Assembly: GCA_022710185.1 (NCBI GenBank)
Contig: JAKLHK010000001.1
Span: 64,632-128,631, forward strand
Length of the DNA stretch: 64,000 nt
Source of the DNA: Bacteroidota bacterium
Lineage (GTDB): Bacteria > Bacteroidota > Bacteroidia > Bacteroidales > JAGNHN01
Direction: 5' to 3'
Shown: positions 15,939 to 24,086 of the stretch, piece after piece
Layout of the letters: every line of letters begins with the position of its first letter
Position numbering within the stretch: the first letter of the stretch is position 1
Translations under genes and position numbers: made by a program
Notes under the pieces: model-generated
Databases searched by the model: none
What the model saw: the letters and a program-made list of their open reading frames with translations, nothing else
Told to the model about the DNA's origin: nothing

Positions 15939-17660
15939 TCAGGACCGTATCCAGGCGTTTACGGTCTCCGGCTGCAAGGCCGGAATGTCAAGCTTCATCT
16001 TCTTGCGCAGGCCGTTGAGGTCGTTCATTAGTTTGGCCGGATCCTGTTCACGCAGGGCTCCCAGGGTCTGTATCCCCTTCTTTCGCAGCACCGGTACCCA
16101 TTCCGCCGGGACTCCAAGCTCCGTGAATGCAGCGTCAGCATCCAGCGTGGCTTTCTTTTCAGGCCGCATCTGGGGAAAGAACAGCACGTCCTGTATGGAA
16201 GGCGAATTGGTCATAATCATCGCCAACCGGTCGATGCCAATACCCAGTCCGGCCGTGGGGGGCATCCCGTACTCCAGGGCCCGAAGAAAGTCTTCATCGA
16301 GCACCATCGACTCCGCATCTCCGCGACGTCCGAGCTCCAGCTGGTCCTCGAAGCGCTGCCGCTGGTCGATGGGGTCGTTCAGCTCGCTGAAGGAGTTGCA
16401 TATCTCCTTGCCGTTGCAGATGGCTTCGAAGCGTTCCACCAGGCCATCGCGGCTACGGTGCTTCTTGGCGAGGGGTGACATCTCAATGGGATAGTCCATG
16501 ATGAAGGTGGGCTGGATGAGCCGGCCCTCGCAAGTGGAGCCGAAAATCTCGTCGATGAGCTTGCCCTTGCCCATGCTGGGGTCGGTGGCTACTCCCAGCT
16601 GCTCTGCCGTGGCCCTGAGCTGGCCTTCGTCCATGCCCGAAATATCGATGCCTGTGAAATGTTCTATCACGCCGTGCATCGTAAATCTGTTCCAGGGCCT
16701 GCGGAAATCGATGAGGTGCTCGCCCACCTGCACCTGGGTGGTACCGTGGAGGTCCAGGGCCACTTTCTCCACCATCTCCTCCACCAGGTCCATCATCCAG
16801 AGGTAGTCACGATAGGCGACGTAGAGCTCCACCTGGGTGAACTCGGGGTTGTGGAAACGGCTCATCCCTTCATTGCGGAAGTCCTTGGAAAACTCATAGA
16901 CCCCATCATAGCCCCCGACAATCAGCCGCTTGAGGTAGAGCTCGTTGGCTATCCTCAGATAAAGGGTCATGTCGAGGGTGTTGTGATAGGTTTTGAACGG
17001 CCGGGCGGCGGCTCCGCCATAGAGGGGCTGGAGCACCGGGGTTTCCACTTCGAGGTAATCCCGGGCGTTGAGGTATTCGCGCATGGAGTTCACCATACGG
17101 CTGCGCTGCACAAACGTATGGCGTACCTGGGGGTTCACGATGAGATCGAGGTAGCGCTGCCGGTAACGCTGGTCGGGATCGGTGAACGCATCGTAAACCA
17201 CGCCGTCCTTCTCCTTGACCACCGGTAGGGGCCGCAGCGATTTGCTGAGAACCGTGAACTGCTTTACATCTAAGGTGATCTCACCCATCTGGGTACGAAA
17301 CACACTGCCGCTCACCCCGATGATGTCACCGATATCGAGCAGCTTCTTGAAGACCGTATTATAGAGCTCTTTGTCCTCCCCAGGGCAGATCTGGTCGCGT
17401 TTGAAGTACAGCTGTATCCTGCCCGTGCTGTCCTGGAGCTCAGTGAAGGAGGCCGCGCCCATAATACGGCGGCTCATCATCCTGCCGGCAAGCACCACCT
17501 CGCCAAAGGCAGATTCATCTTTTTCATAACCTTCCAGTATCCCCTGGGCCGTATGGCTTACCGGGAAACTCTCTGCAGGATATGGGTCGATGCCCAGTTC
17601 CCTCATCTGCCGCAGGGCGTCCCTTCGTATCTGTTCCTGCTCGCTCAATTCCAGGTGCAT
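15939..17660 (-). CDS. lysS: Lysyl-tRNA synthetase, class II
   Basis: A 573-residue cytosolic enzyme that charges tRNA-Lys. The N-terminal OB-fold anticodon-binding domain (about 50-170) is followed by a class II catalytic core with motif 1 near [15 protein letters not shown], motif 2 [18 protein letters not shown] and motif 3 [13 protein letters not shown]. It carries a C-terminal extension of about 70 residues after MRPEKK that is absent from the 505-residue E. coli enzyme and, to my recollection, common in Bacteroidota LysRS. The start at 17660 ([10 protein letters not shown]) is chosen because a -7 box overlaps the alternative Met at 17678. Monocistronic. Confidence 0.96.
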   Translation of the reverse strand: MHLELSEQEQIRRDALRQMRELGIDPYPAESFPVSHTAQGILEGYEKDESAFGEVVLAGRMMSRRIMGAASFTELQDSTGRIQLYFKRDQICPGEDKELYNTVFKKLLDIGDIIGVSGSVFRTQMGEITLDVKQFTVLSKSLRPLPVVKEKDGVVYDAFTDPDQRYRQRYLDLIVNPQVRHTFVQRSRMVNSMREYLNARDYLEVETPVLQPLYGGAAARPFKTYHNTLDMTLYLRIANELYLKRLIVGGYDGVYEFSKDFRNEGMSRFHNPEFTQVELYVAYRDYLWMMDLVEEMVEKVALDLHGTTQVQVGEHLIDFRRPWNRFTMHGVIEHFTGIDISGMDEGQLRATAEQLGVATDPSMGKGKLIDEIFGSTCEGRLIQPTFIMDYPIEMSPLAKKHRSRDGLVERFEAICNGKEICNSFSELNDPIDQRQRFEDQLELGRRGDAESMVLDEDFLRALEYGMPPTAGLGIGIDRLAMIMTNSPSIQDVLFFPQMRPEKKATLDADAAFTELGVPAEWVPVLRKKGIQTLGALREQDPAKLMNDLNGLRKKMKLDIPALQPETVNAWIRS

Positions 17661-17675
17661 AGAAAAAATTTTGCG

Positions 17676-17683
17676 CAAAGGTA
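17676..17683 (-). promoter_or_regulatory. Bacteroidota -7 promoter box TACCTTTG (lysS)
   Basis: Exact minus-strand match, 15 bases before the lysS ATG at 17660. It overlaps an alternative upstream start codon. Confidence 0.65.
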
Positions 17684-17736
17684 GCGAAAAGGGGCGCTGG
17701 TGACCCGCTCCCTTTCCTTCCCTGTTATATTGTAAT

Positions 17737-17754
17737 TAAGTATTTGATTACTTA
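17737..17754. promoter_or_regulatory. Palindrome TAAGTA-N6-TACTTA over the -33 region of the RIC gene
   Basis: A perfect 6-bp inverted repeat with a 6-base spacer, extended imperfectly by A/T bases on both sides. It ends 15 bases before the -7 box at 17770. It therefore covers the place where the -33 element should be, as expected of an operator. The nature of the downstream gene suggests a nitric-oxide or redox regulator (Crp/Fnr or Rrf2/NsrR type), but that is inference. Confidence 0.45.
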
Positions 17755-17769
17755 TTTACAAATAAACAG

Positions 17770-17777
17770 TATCTTTG
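17770..17777 (+). promoter_or_regulatory. Bacteroidota -7 promoter box TATCTTTG (RIC gene)
   Basis: Exact TAnnTTTG match 25 bases before the ATG at 17803, immediately downstream of a palindrome. Confidence 0.65.
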
Positions 17778-17802
17778 AACCGGACTATTCTATATCAATA
17801 CC

Positions 17803-18756
17803 ATGGAAAACAACATCATTGATCTTAGCCTTCTTCCGCCACGGGAGCGGCATGCCACATTTTTCAGTCACTTTGCCCGGCTCACCCCCGGCAACAGCCT
17901 GGTCCTGCGCAACGACCATGACCCCAAGCCGCTCTTCTATGAGCTGCAGGCAGAACACGGGGCCGGATTCAGCTGGGAGTACCTGGAAAAGGGTCCGGAG
18001 ATATGGGCCGTCAGGATAGGGCTGCAGTCCGACAGCCCGGCCGATGAGTCCCTCGGGCAGATCGTAGCCCGCGACATGCGGAGCATCAGTGTGTTCAAGC
18101 GCTACGACCTGGATTATTGCTGTGGCGGGAAGAAGAGCCTGCGCCAGGCCTGTGCCGAGAAGAACATAGACCCTGAAGAGGTGCTCACAGCCCTTGAGCG
18201 CTCCGTGGACCAGCCGCATCCCTCCAGGGCCCTGCCTTATGAAGAATGGAGCCTCAGTTTCCTGGCCGATTTTATCGAGAACACCCATCATCAATATGTG
18301 CTGAAGGCGCTCCCCGACCTGGTGACTTATGCCCAGCGCGTGGCCATGGCCCACGGGGAGCACCATCCTGAGCTGGACCAGGTGAAGGCACTCGTTATGG
18401 CATCAGAGGCCGAGCTGCGTTCGCATATGGCGAAGGAAGAGCAGATCCTCTTCCCATACATACGCAATATGGAACGCTTAGTGAAAGAGGGAAACGGTGC
18501 ACCCGCGGGCGGTAATGCCTGGGTGGCCCAGCCTATCCGGATGATGGAAATGGAGCACGAAACGGTAGGGAGCAACTTCGCTCAGATACGGCAGCTAACC
18601 GGCGACCTGGCCCTGCCCGAAGATGCCTGTACCACCTATCGCCTGTTCTTCGAGCTGATTGACACCTTTGAGGATGACCTCCATGTCCACATTCACCTGG
18701 AGAACAACCTCCTTTTCCCGAAGGCGATCAGCATGGAAAAAGCACTGGTCCCCTGA
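17803..18756 (+). CDS. ric: Di-iron iron-sulfur cluster repair protein (RIC/ScdA/YtfE) with N-terminal DUF2249 domain
   Basis: A 317-residue cytosolic protein. Residues 1-75 look like DUF2249. Residues 84-132 are the ScdA N-terminal domain with the conserved CCGGK (Cys106, Cys107). The rest is a hemerythrin-like four-helix bundle with candidate iron ligands His163, His184, His188, His208, Glu212 and later His residues in MEMEHETVG and HIHLENN. RIC proteins repair Fe-S clusters damaged by nitric oxide or oxidants. The DUF2249 fusion makes it longer than YtfE (220 residues). A palindrome over its -33 region suggests stress control. The stop is embedded in a hairpin shared with the convergent gene. 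Confidence 0.9.
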   Translation: MENNIIDLSLLPPRERHATFFSHFARLTPGNSLVLRNDHDPKPLFYELQAEHGAGFSWEYLEKGPEIWAVRIGLQSDSPADESLGQIVARDMRSISVFKRYDLDYCCGGKKSLRQACAEKNIDPEEVLTALERSVDQPHPSRALPYEEWSLSFLADFIENTHHQYVLKALPDLVTYAQRVAMAHGEHHPELDQVKALVMASEAELRSHMAKEEQILFPYIRNMERLVKEGNGAPAGGNAWVAQPIRMMEMEHETVGSNFAQIRQLTGDLALPEDACTTYRLFFELIDTFEDDLHVHIHLENNLLFPKAISMEKALVP

Positions 18757-18776
18757 GTGTACCCGGGGGACCAGTG
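18743..18776. terminator. Bidirectional hairpin between convergent genes
   Basis: A perfect 11-bp stem (CACTGGTCCCC / GGGGACCAGTG) with a 12-nt loop. Its left arm covers the last codons of the RIC gene and the loop holds the stop codon. There is no T-run on the plus side. It is probably a shared terminator for RIC and the DUF2723 gene. Confidence 0.5.
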
Positions 18777-18819
18777 AGATTTGCTTGCTGCTAAGCCTTC
18801 AGGGGCTTCTGCAGCCAGA

Positions 18820-21800
18820 CTATTTTCGTGCCGGGTGGGCGGCCAGAACGCCGTCCACCATTGCTTTAAGCTCCGGCTGTGCGTTACGCTCGGCCAGCTG
18901 TGCCATATTGCCCAGCACGCCCAGGTACTGTTCCCGGTCGCTGGCAAAAATGACCTGGTCCTTCATCGGGAGGGAATCGAAGTACTCCATTTCTTCCCTG
19001 AAGTTGTGCGCCATGACTTCCGCCACTTCCCGGGCCTTGTCCGGGGCCCCGGCCTCATAATACAGTTCTACGTAGGCGTACATATATACGTCGTAGAGGA
19101 TTTTGTGGTCGGGGAAATGACGGATCACGGCATCCATAGTTTCTATGGCCTGCTCTTTCTTCCCCTCACGGATCAGGGCCTGGGCCAGCCGCATGAAGCT
19201 GTTGCGCGGAATGGCTGCATTGCGGTAGCTCTCACGGTCTACGGTCACATCGGCACGGCTCAGGTTGCCCCAGTCCTCCCGATTGACCAGCAGTTCCACG
19301 TTGCGTTCCGTATCCGACAATCCACCCATGCCCCGGATCTGGTTGGGGGCCACCACCGGCATGAAACGGTATACAAAGCCTTCCATGTGGCAGTACTGGT
19401 TAACATCGAAGACCCGGTCCATGGCCGATGGACTGGCGAAGTACAGGGGACGCTCCCAGTTGAATGTGGCCAGAAAATCCAGGATCATGAGGTCGTTCTT
19501 GAACAGGTGGTTTTTCTTGATGTCCCAGTCGATGTATGGTACGATCTGCCCGGCCATGGACTCGGGCACCAGTCCGCTGCGCACGCAGGCCGCAGAATCC
19601 ACCGTGAGGCGGAGCTGTTTGGTGGGCAGGTAGTTGATGCGCTTGCCGTTCTGCAGCTGCACCTTGGTGGCTTCCTGGTCGTTGCCGATGAATTGGATGA
19701 CATCGCGCAGTTCAATGCGGCCCACCTTCTGTTTCTCGTAGAAGGGCACATAGTCGTTGGTCCCCCGCTCGTACTGGGCCGGGGTGAGGGTGAATGGCAG
19801 GGGATCCGAATCGTAAACCTTGGTTGCGAGCTGGTGAACATACCAGGATCCGGAGGCCAGCATATAATTGACCACGCGCACGTCGGTGCGTATGCCTTCC
19901 ACTTCCTGGGCGTACCAGAGCGGGAAGGTGTCGTTGTCGCCGTTGGTGATCAGGATGGCGTTGGGCGCGCAGGACTCCAGGTACACCCGGGCGAAATCCA
20001 GGGCGGTGGTCTTGCCCGAGCGGTCGTGATCATCCCATCCCTGGCTGGCCATGATCCCGGGCACCAGGCCCAGGGATGCCACGCTCACCAGTGCAGCCGC
20101 CACAGTCGCCGGGGCCAGTTTCCTCAGGGATTCGTATAGCGCCAGCACACCCAGCCCGATCCAGATGGCGAAGGTGTAGAAGGACCCGGTATAGGCATAG
20201 TCCCTTTCCCTGGGCTGATAAGGATATTGGTTAAGGTAGACAATGATGGCCAAACCGGTCATAAGGAAGAGCAGGGCGACCACCCAGGCGTCGTGGGCAT
20301 GGCGGCGGATGTGGAAGAACATGCCGATTAGCCCAAGCAGCAGCGGCAGGAGGAAGAAGGTGTTGCGTGCCGGGTTCTCCTTCCAGCGCTCGGGAAACTG
20401 CTCCAGACTTCCCAGCCGTGCTTCATCGAGGAAGTTGATCCCACTGATCCAATTCCCTTCGTGCGGACTGCCGTGCCCCTGCACGTCGTTCTGCCTTCCA
20501 GCGTAATTCCACATGAAATACCGGAAGTACATATGCCCCACCTGATAAGTAAAGAAATACCTCAGGTTCTGCCCCATGGTAGGTTTGTAGAGGGTTTCGG
20601 TCTCCCCCCCCCTGGTCACCTGGATGGGGATGCCCCCCTTGCCGCCCCAGCGTTCATATTCCTGGATGTGCAGGCCTTTCTGGGAACTCCACATCCTGGG
20701 GAAGATGGACTCGAAGCGGGGGTCATAATTGGGGATGGAACTCTTGCGGTCGTCGGTGATCACATAGCGTCGCGAGGCCTCGTCGCGGCGGTAGATGGGA
20801 GTACCGTCGGTGTATGGTTCCTTGGGATCGAGCGGCGCGTTGTAATACTGTCCGTAGAAAATGGGATTGGTGCCGTATTGTTCGCGGTTGAGATAGGAAA
20901 GCAGGCTGATGGCGTCCTCCGGATTGTTCTCGTCGATGGGGGTATTCGCATTGGAACGGATGATGAGCATGAAGAAGGAGGAATACCCGATAAGCAGGAA
21001 GAGGAATGACAGGATGGCTGTATTGGCCAGGACCTTGCCTTTCCGGCGGGTATAGCGGAGGCCCCAGACGATACCTGCGATGATGAGGGCGAAGTAAATG
21101 ATGGTCCCTGAGTTGAAGGGCAGGCCGAAGCCGTTCACGAAGAAGAGCTCGAACTTTCCGCTGAGGTTGACGATCCAGGGGATGATGCCGTAAAGGATGC
21201 CGGCGAGCACGATGAAGCTCACGGCCAGGGTGATCAAGGCCCCCTTGTAGCTTGGCTTGTACTTTCGGTAATAGTATACGAAGGCCACGGCCGGTACAGC
21301 GAGGAGGTTCAGGAGGTGGACCCCCACCGTGATGCCGATGATGTAGGCGATGAGCACGAGCCAGCGGTAGGAGCCGGGTTCATCGGCCACCCGTTCCCAG
21401 CGGAGGATGGCCCAGAACACCAGGGCAGTGAAGAAGCTGGACATGGCATATACTTCACCTTCCACGGCGCTGAACCAGAAGGAGTCGCTGAATGCGAAGG
21501 CGAGGGCACCCACGGCCGCGGCCCCGAAGAGGGCGATCCGCTGGCCGGCGCTCATCTCGTCTTCCCTGGGCAGCAGCTTGCGCCCCAGCAGCGAAATGGT
21601 CCAGAACAGGAACAGCACCGTAAAGCTGGAGCTCAGCGCCGACATGGCGTTGATCATCAGGGCCACCTGGCTGGTATCCCCAAAGGCAAAGAGGGAGAAG
21701 AACCGACCCACGATCTGGAAGAAGGGGGCCCCCGGCGGGTGGCCCACCTGCAGCTTGAAGGCGGTGGCGATATACTCCCCGCAGTCCCACCAGCTGGCGG

Positions 21801-21888
21801 TAGGTTCCAGGGTAAGTAAATAGGTGGCGGTGGCAATGGCGAACACCAGCCAGCCGAGCAGGTTGTTGTACAGATTGAATTGCTTCAT
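18820..21888 (-). CDS. DUF2723 (GT117-type) multi-pass glycosyltransferase with TPR-like C-terminus
   Basis: A 1022-residue membrane protein. The start at 21888 (MKQFNLYNNLLGWLVF) avoids a 16-residue polar prefix. The N-terminal half has about 11-12 membrane segments with the DUF2723 signature EPTASWWDCGEYIATAFKL and GHPPGAPFFQ, which includes the acidic residues expected in a GT-C active site. A large extracytoplasmic domain follows (with GDNDTFPLWYAQEVEG), then TPR-like helices near residues 930-1000. DUF2723 is the family of human TMEM260, a protein O-mannosyltransferase (GT117). In Bacteroidota the acceptors are not established, so protein O-glycosylation is inference. Single gene. Confidence 0.85.
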   Translation of the reverse strand: MKQFNLYNNLLGWLVFAIATATYLLTLEPTASWWDCGEYIATAFKLQVGHPPGAPFFQIVGRFFSLFAFGDTSQVALMINAMSALSSSFTVLFLFWTISLLGRKLLPREDEMSAGQRIALFGAAAVGALAFAFSDSFWFSAVEGEVYAMSSFFTALVFWAILRWERVADEPGSYRWLVLIAYIIGITVGVHLLNLLAVPAVAFVYYYRKYKPSYKGALITLAVSFIVLAGILYGIIPWIVNLSGKFELFFVNGFGLPFNSGTIIYFALIIAGIVWGLRYTRRKGKVLANTAILSFLFLLIGYSSFFMLIIRSNANTPIDENNPEDAISLLSYLNREQYGTNPIFYGQYYNAPLDPKEPYTDGTPIYRRDEASRRYVITDDRKSSIPNYDPRFESIFPRMWSSQKGLHIQEYERWGGKGGIPIQVTRGGETETLYKPTMGQNLRYFFTYQVGHMYFRYFMWNYAGRQNDVQGHGSPHEGNWISGINFLDEARLGSLEQFPERWKENPARNTFFLLPLLLGLIGMFFHIRRHAHDAWVVALLFLMTGLAIIVYLNQYPYQPRERDYAYTGSFYTFAIWIGLGVLALYESLRKLAPATVAAALVSVASLGLVPGIMASQGWDDHDRSGKTTALDFARVYLESCAPNAILITNGDNDTFPLWYAQEVEGIRTDVRVVNYMLASGSWYVHQLATKVYDSDPLPFTLTPAQYERGTNDYVPFYEKQKVGRIELRDVIQFIGNDQEATKVQLQNGKRINYLPTKQLRLTVDSAACVRSGLVPESMAGQIVPYIDWDIKKNHLFKNDLMILDFLATFNWERPLYFASPSAMDRVFDVNQYCHMEGFVYRFMPVVAPNQIRGMGGLSDTERNVELLVNREDWGNLSRADVTVDRESYRNAAIPRNSFMRLAQALIREGKKEQAIETMDAVIRHFPDHKILYDVYMYAYVELYYEAGAPDKAREVAEVMAHNFREEMEYFDSLPMKDQVIFASDREQYLGVLGNMAQLAERNAQPELKAMVDGVLAAHPARK

Positions 21889-22074
21889 CACAAGGTCATT
21901 GTATGCCTCGGGGGCTGAAAAGGGCACCGCAGGCACAGATGAACGGCGAAATTAATAAATATGAGGCAATTCCAGCATCCCTGAGCGGGCGGTTGTTACA
22001 CTGCGGTGTACTCCGCAAGGGGTTCATAACCAAAAGTAAAGCGGCTGGTTTTTTGCTATTCGATAATAAATATT

Positions 22075-22082
22075 TACATTTG
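22075..22082 (+). promoter_or_regulatory. Promoter of tRNA-Gln and rimP: TTTG-N19-TACATTTG
   Basis: Exact -7 box 20 bases before the tRNA, with a TTTG at 22052-22055 spaced 19 bases upstream. This is the classical Bacteroidota -33/-7 arrangement. No other exact box lies before rimP, so it may serve both. Confidence 0.7.
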
Positions 22083-22102
22083 CACCCCCTTACGGAAGTG
22101 AT

Positions 22103-22175
22103 TGTCCGATAGTGTAATTGGCAACACGTCTGATTTTGGTTCAGAAGACTCTAGGTTCGAGCCCTAGTCGGACAA
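22103..22175 (+). tRNA. tRNA-Gln (anticodon UUG)
   Basis: The 73-nt cloverleaf is complete. The acceptor stem is TGTCCGA/TCGGACA (7 of 7 paired), the D arm GTGT...ACAC, the anticodon arm TCTGA-TTTTGGT-TCAGA with anticodon TTG, a 5-nt variable loop, the T arm CTAGG-TTCGAGC-CCTAG and discriminator A at 22175. The next bases are CAT, so the CCA end is not encoded. It reads CAA codons. It lies 106 bases upstream of rimP. Confidence 0.96.
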
Positions 22176-22203
22176 CATGGGGGCCCCTGCGGGGGCCGCA
22201 GGT

Positions 22204-22258
22204 CGGGGCCCTGGCCCCGGGATTGTAAGGGATGGTGGAGGGGACGCTATGTCCCCTC
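22204..22258 (+). other. GC-rich hairpins in the tRNA-Gln/rimP leader
   Basis: There are two stems. CGGGGCC/GGCCCCG is at 22204-22219 with a minimal loop. GAGGGGAC-gctat-GTCCCCTC is at 22238-22258 (8 bp, 5-nt loop) and is followed by TCTTATTAAAGG. They may process or terminate the tRNA transcript, or act as a leader controlling rimP-nusA. No T-run makes either a certain terminator. Confidence 0.5.
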
Positions 22259-22281
22259 TCTTATTAAAGGTTAGGTTCGAT

Positions 22282-22746
22282 ATGATCGATAAAAACCAGA
22301 TCATCGCCCTGGCAGAACAGGGCCTCGAAGGCAGCCCCCTCTTCCTGGTGGAAGTGGAGGTGTTGCCCGGCGACCGCATCCAGGTATTCCTCGACAGCGA
22401 GGAAGGGGTGAACATCGACGATTGCGTGCGGATCAGCCGCCTCATCGAAGGGTCCCTCGACCGGGAAGTGCAGGACTTCGAGCTCATGGTGAGCTCGGCC
22501 GGCATGGACCGCCCCCTGAAACACCCGCGCCAGTTCACCAAGGCCATCGGAAAACCGGTGGTGATCCGGCTGGCCGACGGAAAGAAGGCAGAAGGTATCC
22601 TCAGGGCCGTCGATGCCGAAGGCTATACCCTGGAAGCCGAAGCGCCCACAGGAAGCAAGAAACCCGTTAAGAAAGATACAGAAACCCAGCAGCGGATCCC
22701 CGCGGAAAACGTGCGCGAAGTGCGCCGTGCCATAAGGTTCCGGTAA
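22282..22746 (+). CDS. rimP: Ribosome maturation factor RimP
   Basis: A 154-residue cytosolic factor for late 30S assembly. The start at 22282 (MIDKNQIIALAEQGLEG) is chosen. The frame is open back to 22177, but that part is hairpin DNA with odd composition. The N-terminal alpha/beta domain (FLVEVEVLPGDRIQVFLDSEEGVNIDDCVRISR) carries the family signature, and VSSAGMDRPLKHPRQF leads into the SH3-like C-terminal domain. It lies directly upstream of nusA (26-base gap), the classic rimP-nusA-infB order. Confidence 0.95.
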   Translation: MIDKNQIIALAEQGLEGSPLFLVEVEVLPGDRIQVFLDSEEGVNIDDCVRISRLIEGSLDREVQDFELMVSSAGMDRPLKHPRQFTKAIGKPVVIRLADGKKAEGILRAVDAEGYTLEAEAPTGSKKPVKKDTETQQRIPAENVREVRRAIRFR

Positions 22747-22772
22747 GAAACCAACGCGACAAACCAATCACA

Positions 22773-24008
22773 ATGGAACACATTAATCTGGTCGAAACCT
22801 TCTCGGAATTCAAGGAATTCAAGAACATCGACAGGGAAACCATGATGCGCATCCTCGAGGATGTCTTCCGTCACATGCTGGCAAAGAAGTATGGCACGGC
22901 CGACAACTTCGACATCATCGTGAACATCGACAAGGGGGACCTCGAGATCTGGCGTAACCGCGAGATCGTGGAAGACGATGCGGTGGAGGACGACAATCAG
23001 CAGATTGCCTATTCCAATGCCATCAAGATTGAACCCGACTTCGAAGTGGGCGAGGAAGTCTCCGAGGAAATCCGGATGGTGGACTTCGGCCGCCGGGAGA
23101 TCCTGACCATCCGCCAGAACCTCATCGCCAAGGTGCAGGAATATGAAAAGGACAGCATCTACCGCAAATACAAGGACAAGATCGGGGAGATAGTGCATGG
23201 GGAGGTATACCAGGTTTGGAAGAAGGAGATGCTGGTGCTCGACGATGAGGGCATCGAGCTCATCCTTCCCAAGTCCGAGCAGATCCCCTCCGACTTCTAC
23301 CGCAAGGGCGATACCATACGCGCCGTTGTGAGCCGCGTGGAAATGCGCAACAACGTGCCGGTCATCATCCTGTCCCGCACCTCTCCCGTTTTCCTGGAGC
23401 GGTTGTTCGAGGCTGAGGTGCCGGAAGTCTACGACGGGCTCATCACCATCCGCAACATCGTCAGGGTGCCCGGCGAACGCGCCAAGGTAGCCGTGGAGTC
23501 CTACGACGACCGTATCGACCCCGTGGGCGCCTGCGTGGGGATGAAGGGGTCCCGCATCCATGGCATCGTGAGGGAGCTCAAGAACGAGAACATCGACGTG
23601 ATCAACTTCACCAACAACCCCACCCTGTACATCACCCGCGCCCTCAGCCCCGCCAAGATCTCTTCCATCAATATCGTGGAAGCGGAAAAGAAGGCTGAAG
23701 TGTACATGAAGCCCGACCAGGTGTCCCTGGCTATCGGCAAAGGGGGGTTCAATATCAAGCTGGCCGGCAAACTTACCGGCTATGAGATCGATGTTTACCG
23801 GGATTCCGACACCGATATGGAAGACGTGGCCCTGAGCGAGTTCAAGGACGAGATCGATGAGTGGATCCTCAACGAATTCCGCAACATCGGCTGCGACACG
23901 GCAAAAAGCGTGCTGGAACACGATTTCAATGAGCTGGTGGCACGCACCGACCTGGAAGAAGAAACCGTGAAGGAAGTGATCCGCATCCTGCGTTCGGAGT
24001 TCGAATAA
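22773..24008 (+). CDS. nusA: Transcription termination/antitermination factor NusA
   Basis: A 411-residue protein that binds RNA polymerase and RNA. It has an N-terminal polymerase-binding domain (1-125), an S1 domain (about 130-200, GEIVHGEVYQVWKK), KH1 (with CVGMKGSRIHGIVREL) and KH2 (SLAIGKGGFNIKLAGKLTG), and a short acidic C-terminus. It lacks the long C-terminal repeats of the 495-residue E. coli protein, which is usual in this phylum. Second gene of the rimP-nusA-infB cluster. Confidence 0.96.
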   Translation: MEHINLVETFSEFKEFKNIDRETMMRILEDVFRHMLAKKYGTADNFDIIVNIDKGDLEIWRNREIVEDDAVEDDNQQIAYSNAIKIEPDFEVGEEVSEEIRMVDFGRREILTIRQNLIAKVQEYEKDSIYRKYKDKIGEIVHGEVYQVWKKEMLVLDDEGIELILPKSEQIPSDFYRKGDTIRAVVSRVEMRNNVPVIILSRTSPVFLERLFEAEVPEVYDGLITIRNIVRVPGERAKVAVESYDDRIDPVGACVGMKGSRIHGIVRELKNENIDVINFTNNPTLYITRALSPAKISSINIVEAEKKAEVYMKPDQVSLAIGKGGFNIKLAGKLTGYEIDVYRDSDTDMEDVALSEFKDEIDEWILNEFRNIGCDTAKSVLEHDFNELVARTDLEEETVKEVIRILRSEFE

Positions 24009-24060
24009 ACCCCTTACTGCAGCACGGATGGAGCGCCCTGAAAGGCTTCGTAATTAATAG

Positions 24061-24068
24061 TACCTTTG
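24061..24068 (+). promoter_or_regulatory. Internal promoter box TACCTTTG ahead of infB
   Basis: Exact -7 box in the 78-base nusA-infB gap, 18 bases before the ATG at 24087. It implies that infB can be transcribed apart from rimP-nusA. Confidence 0.55.
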
Positions 24069-24086
24069 CCCCGCCAAGGCGTGGAT

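Noticed and set aside
18781-20139. A 452-codon plus-strand frame opposite the DUF2723 gene
   Set aside because: It is a shadow of the real minus-strand gene, with no homology-like motif.
22623-23921. A 432-codon antisense frame opposite rimP-nusA
   Set aside because: It is a shadow of GC-rich coding sequence; it is His/Asp/Val-rich without pattern and no promoter box lies before it.
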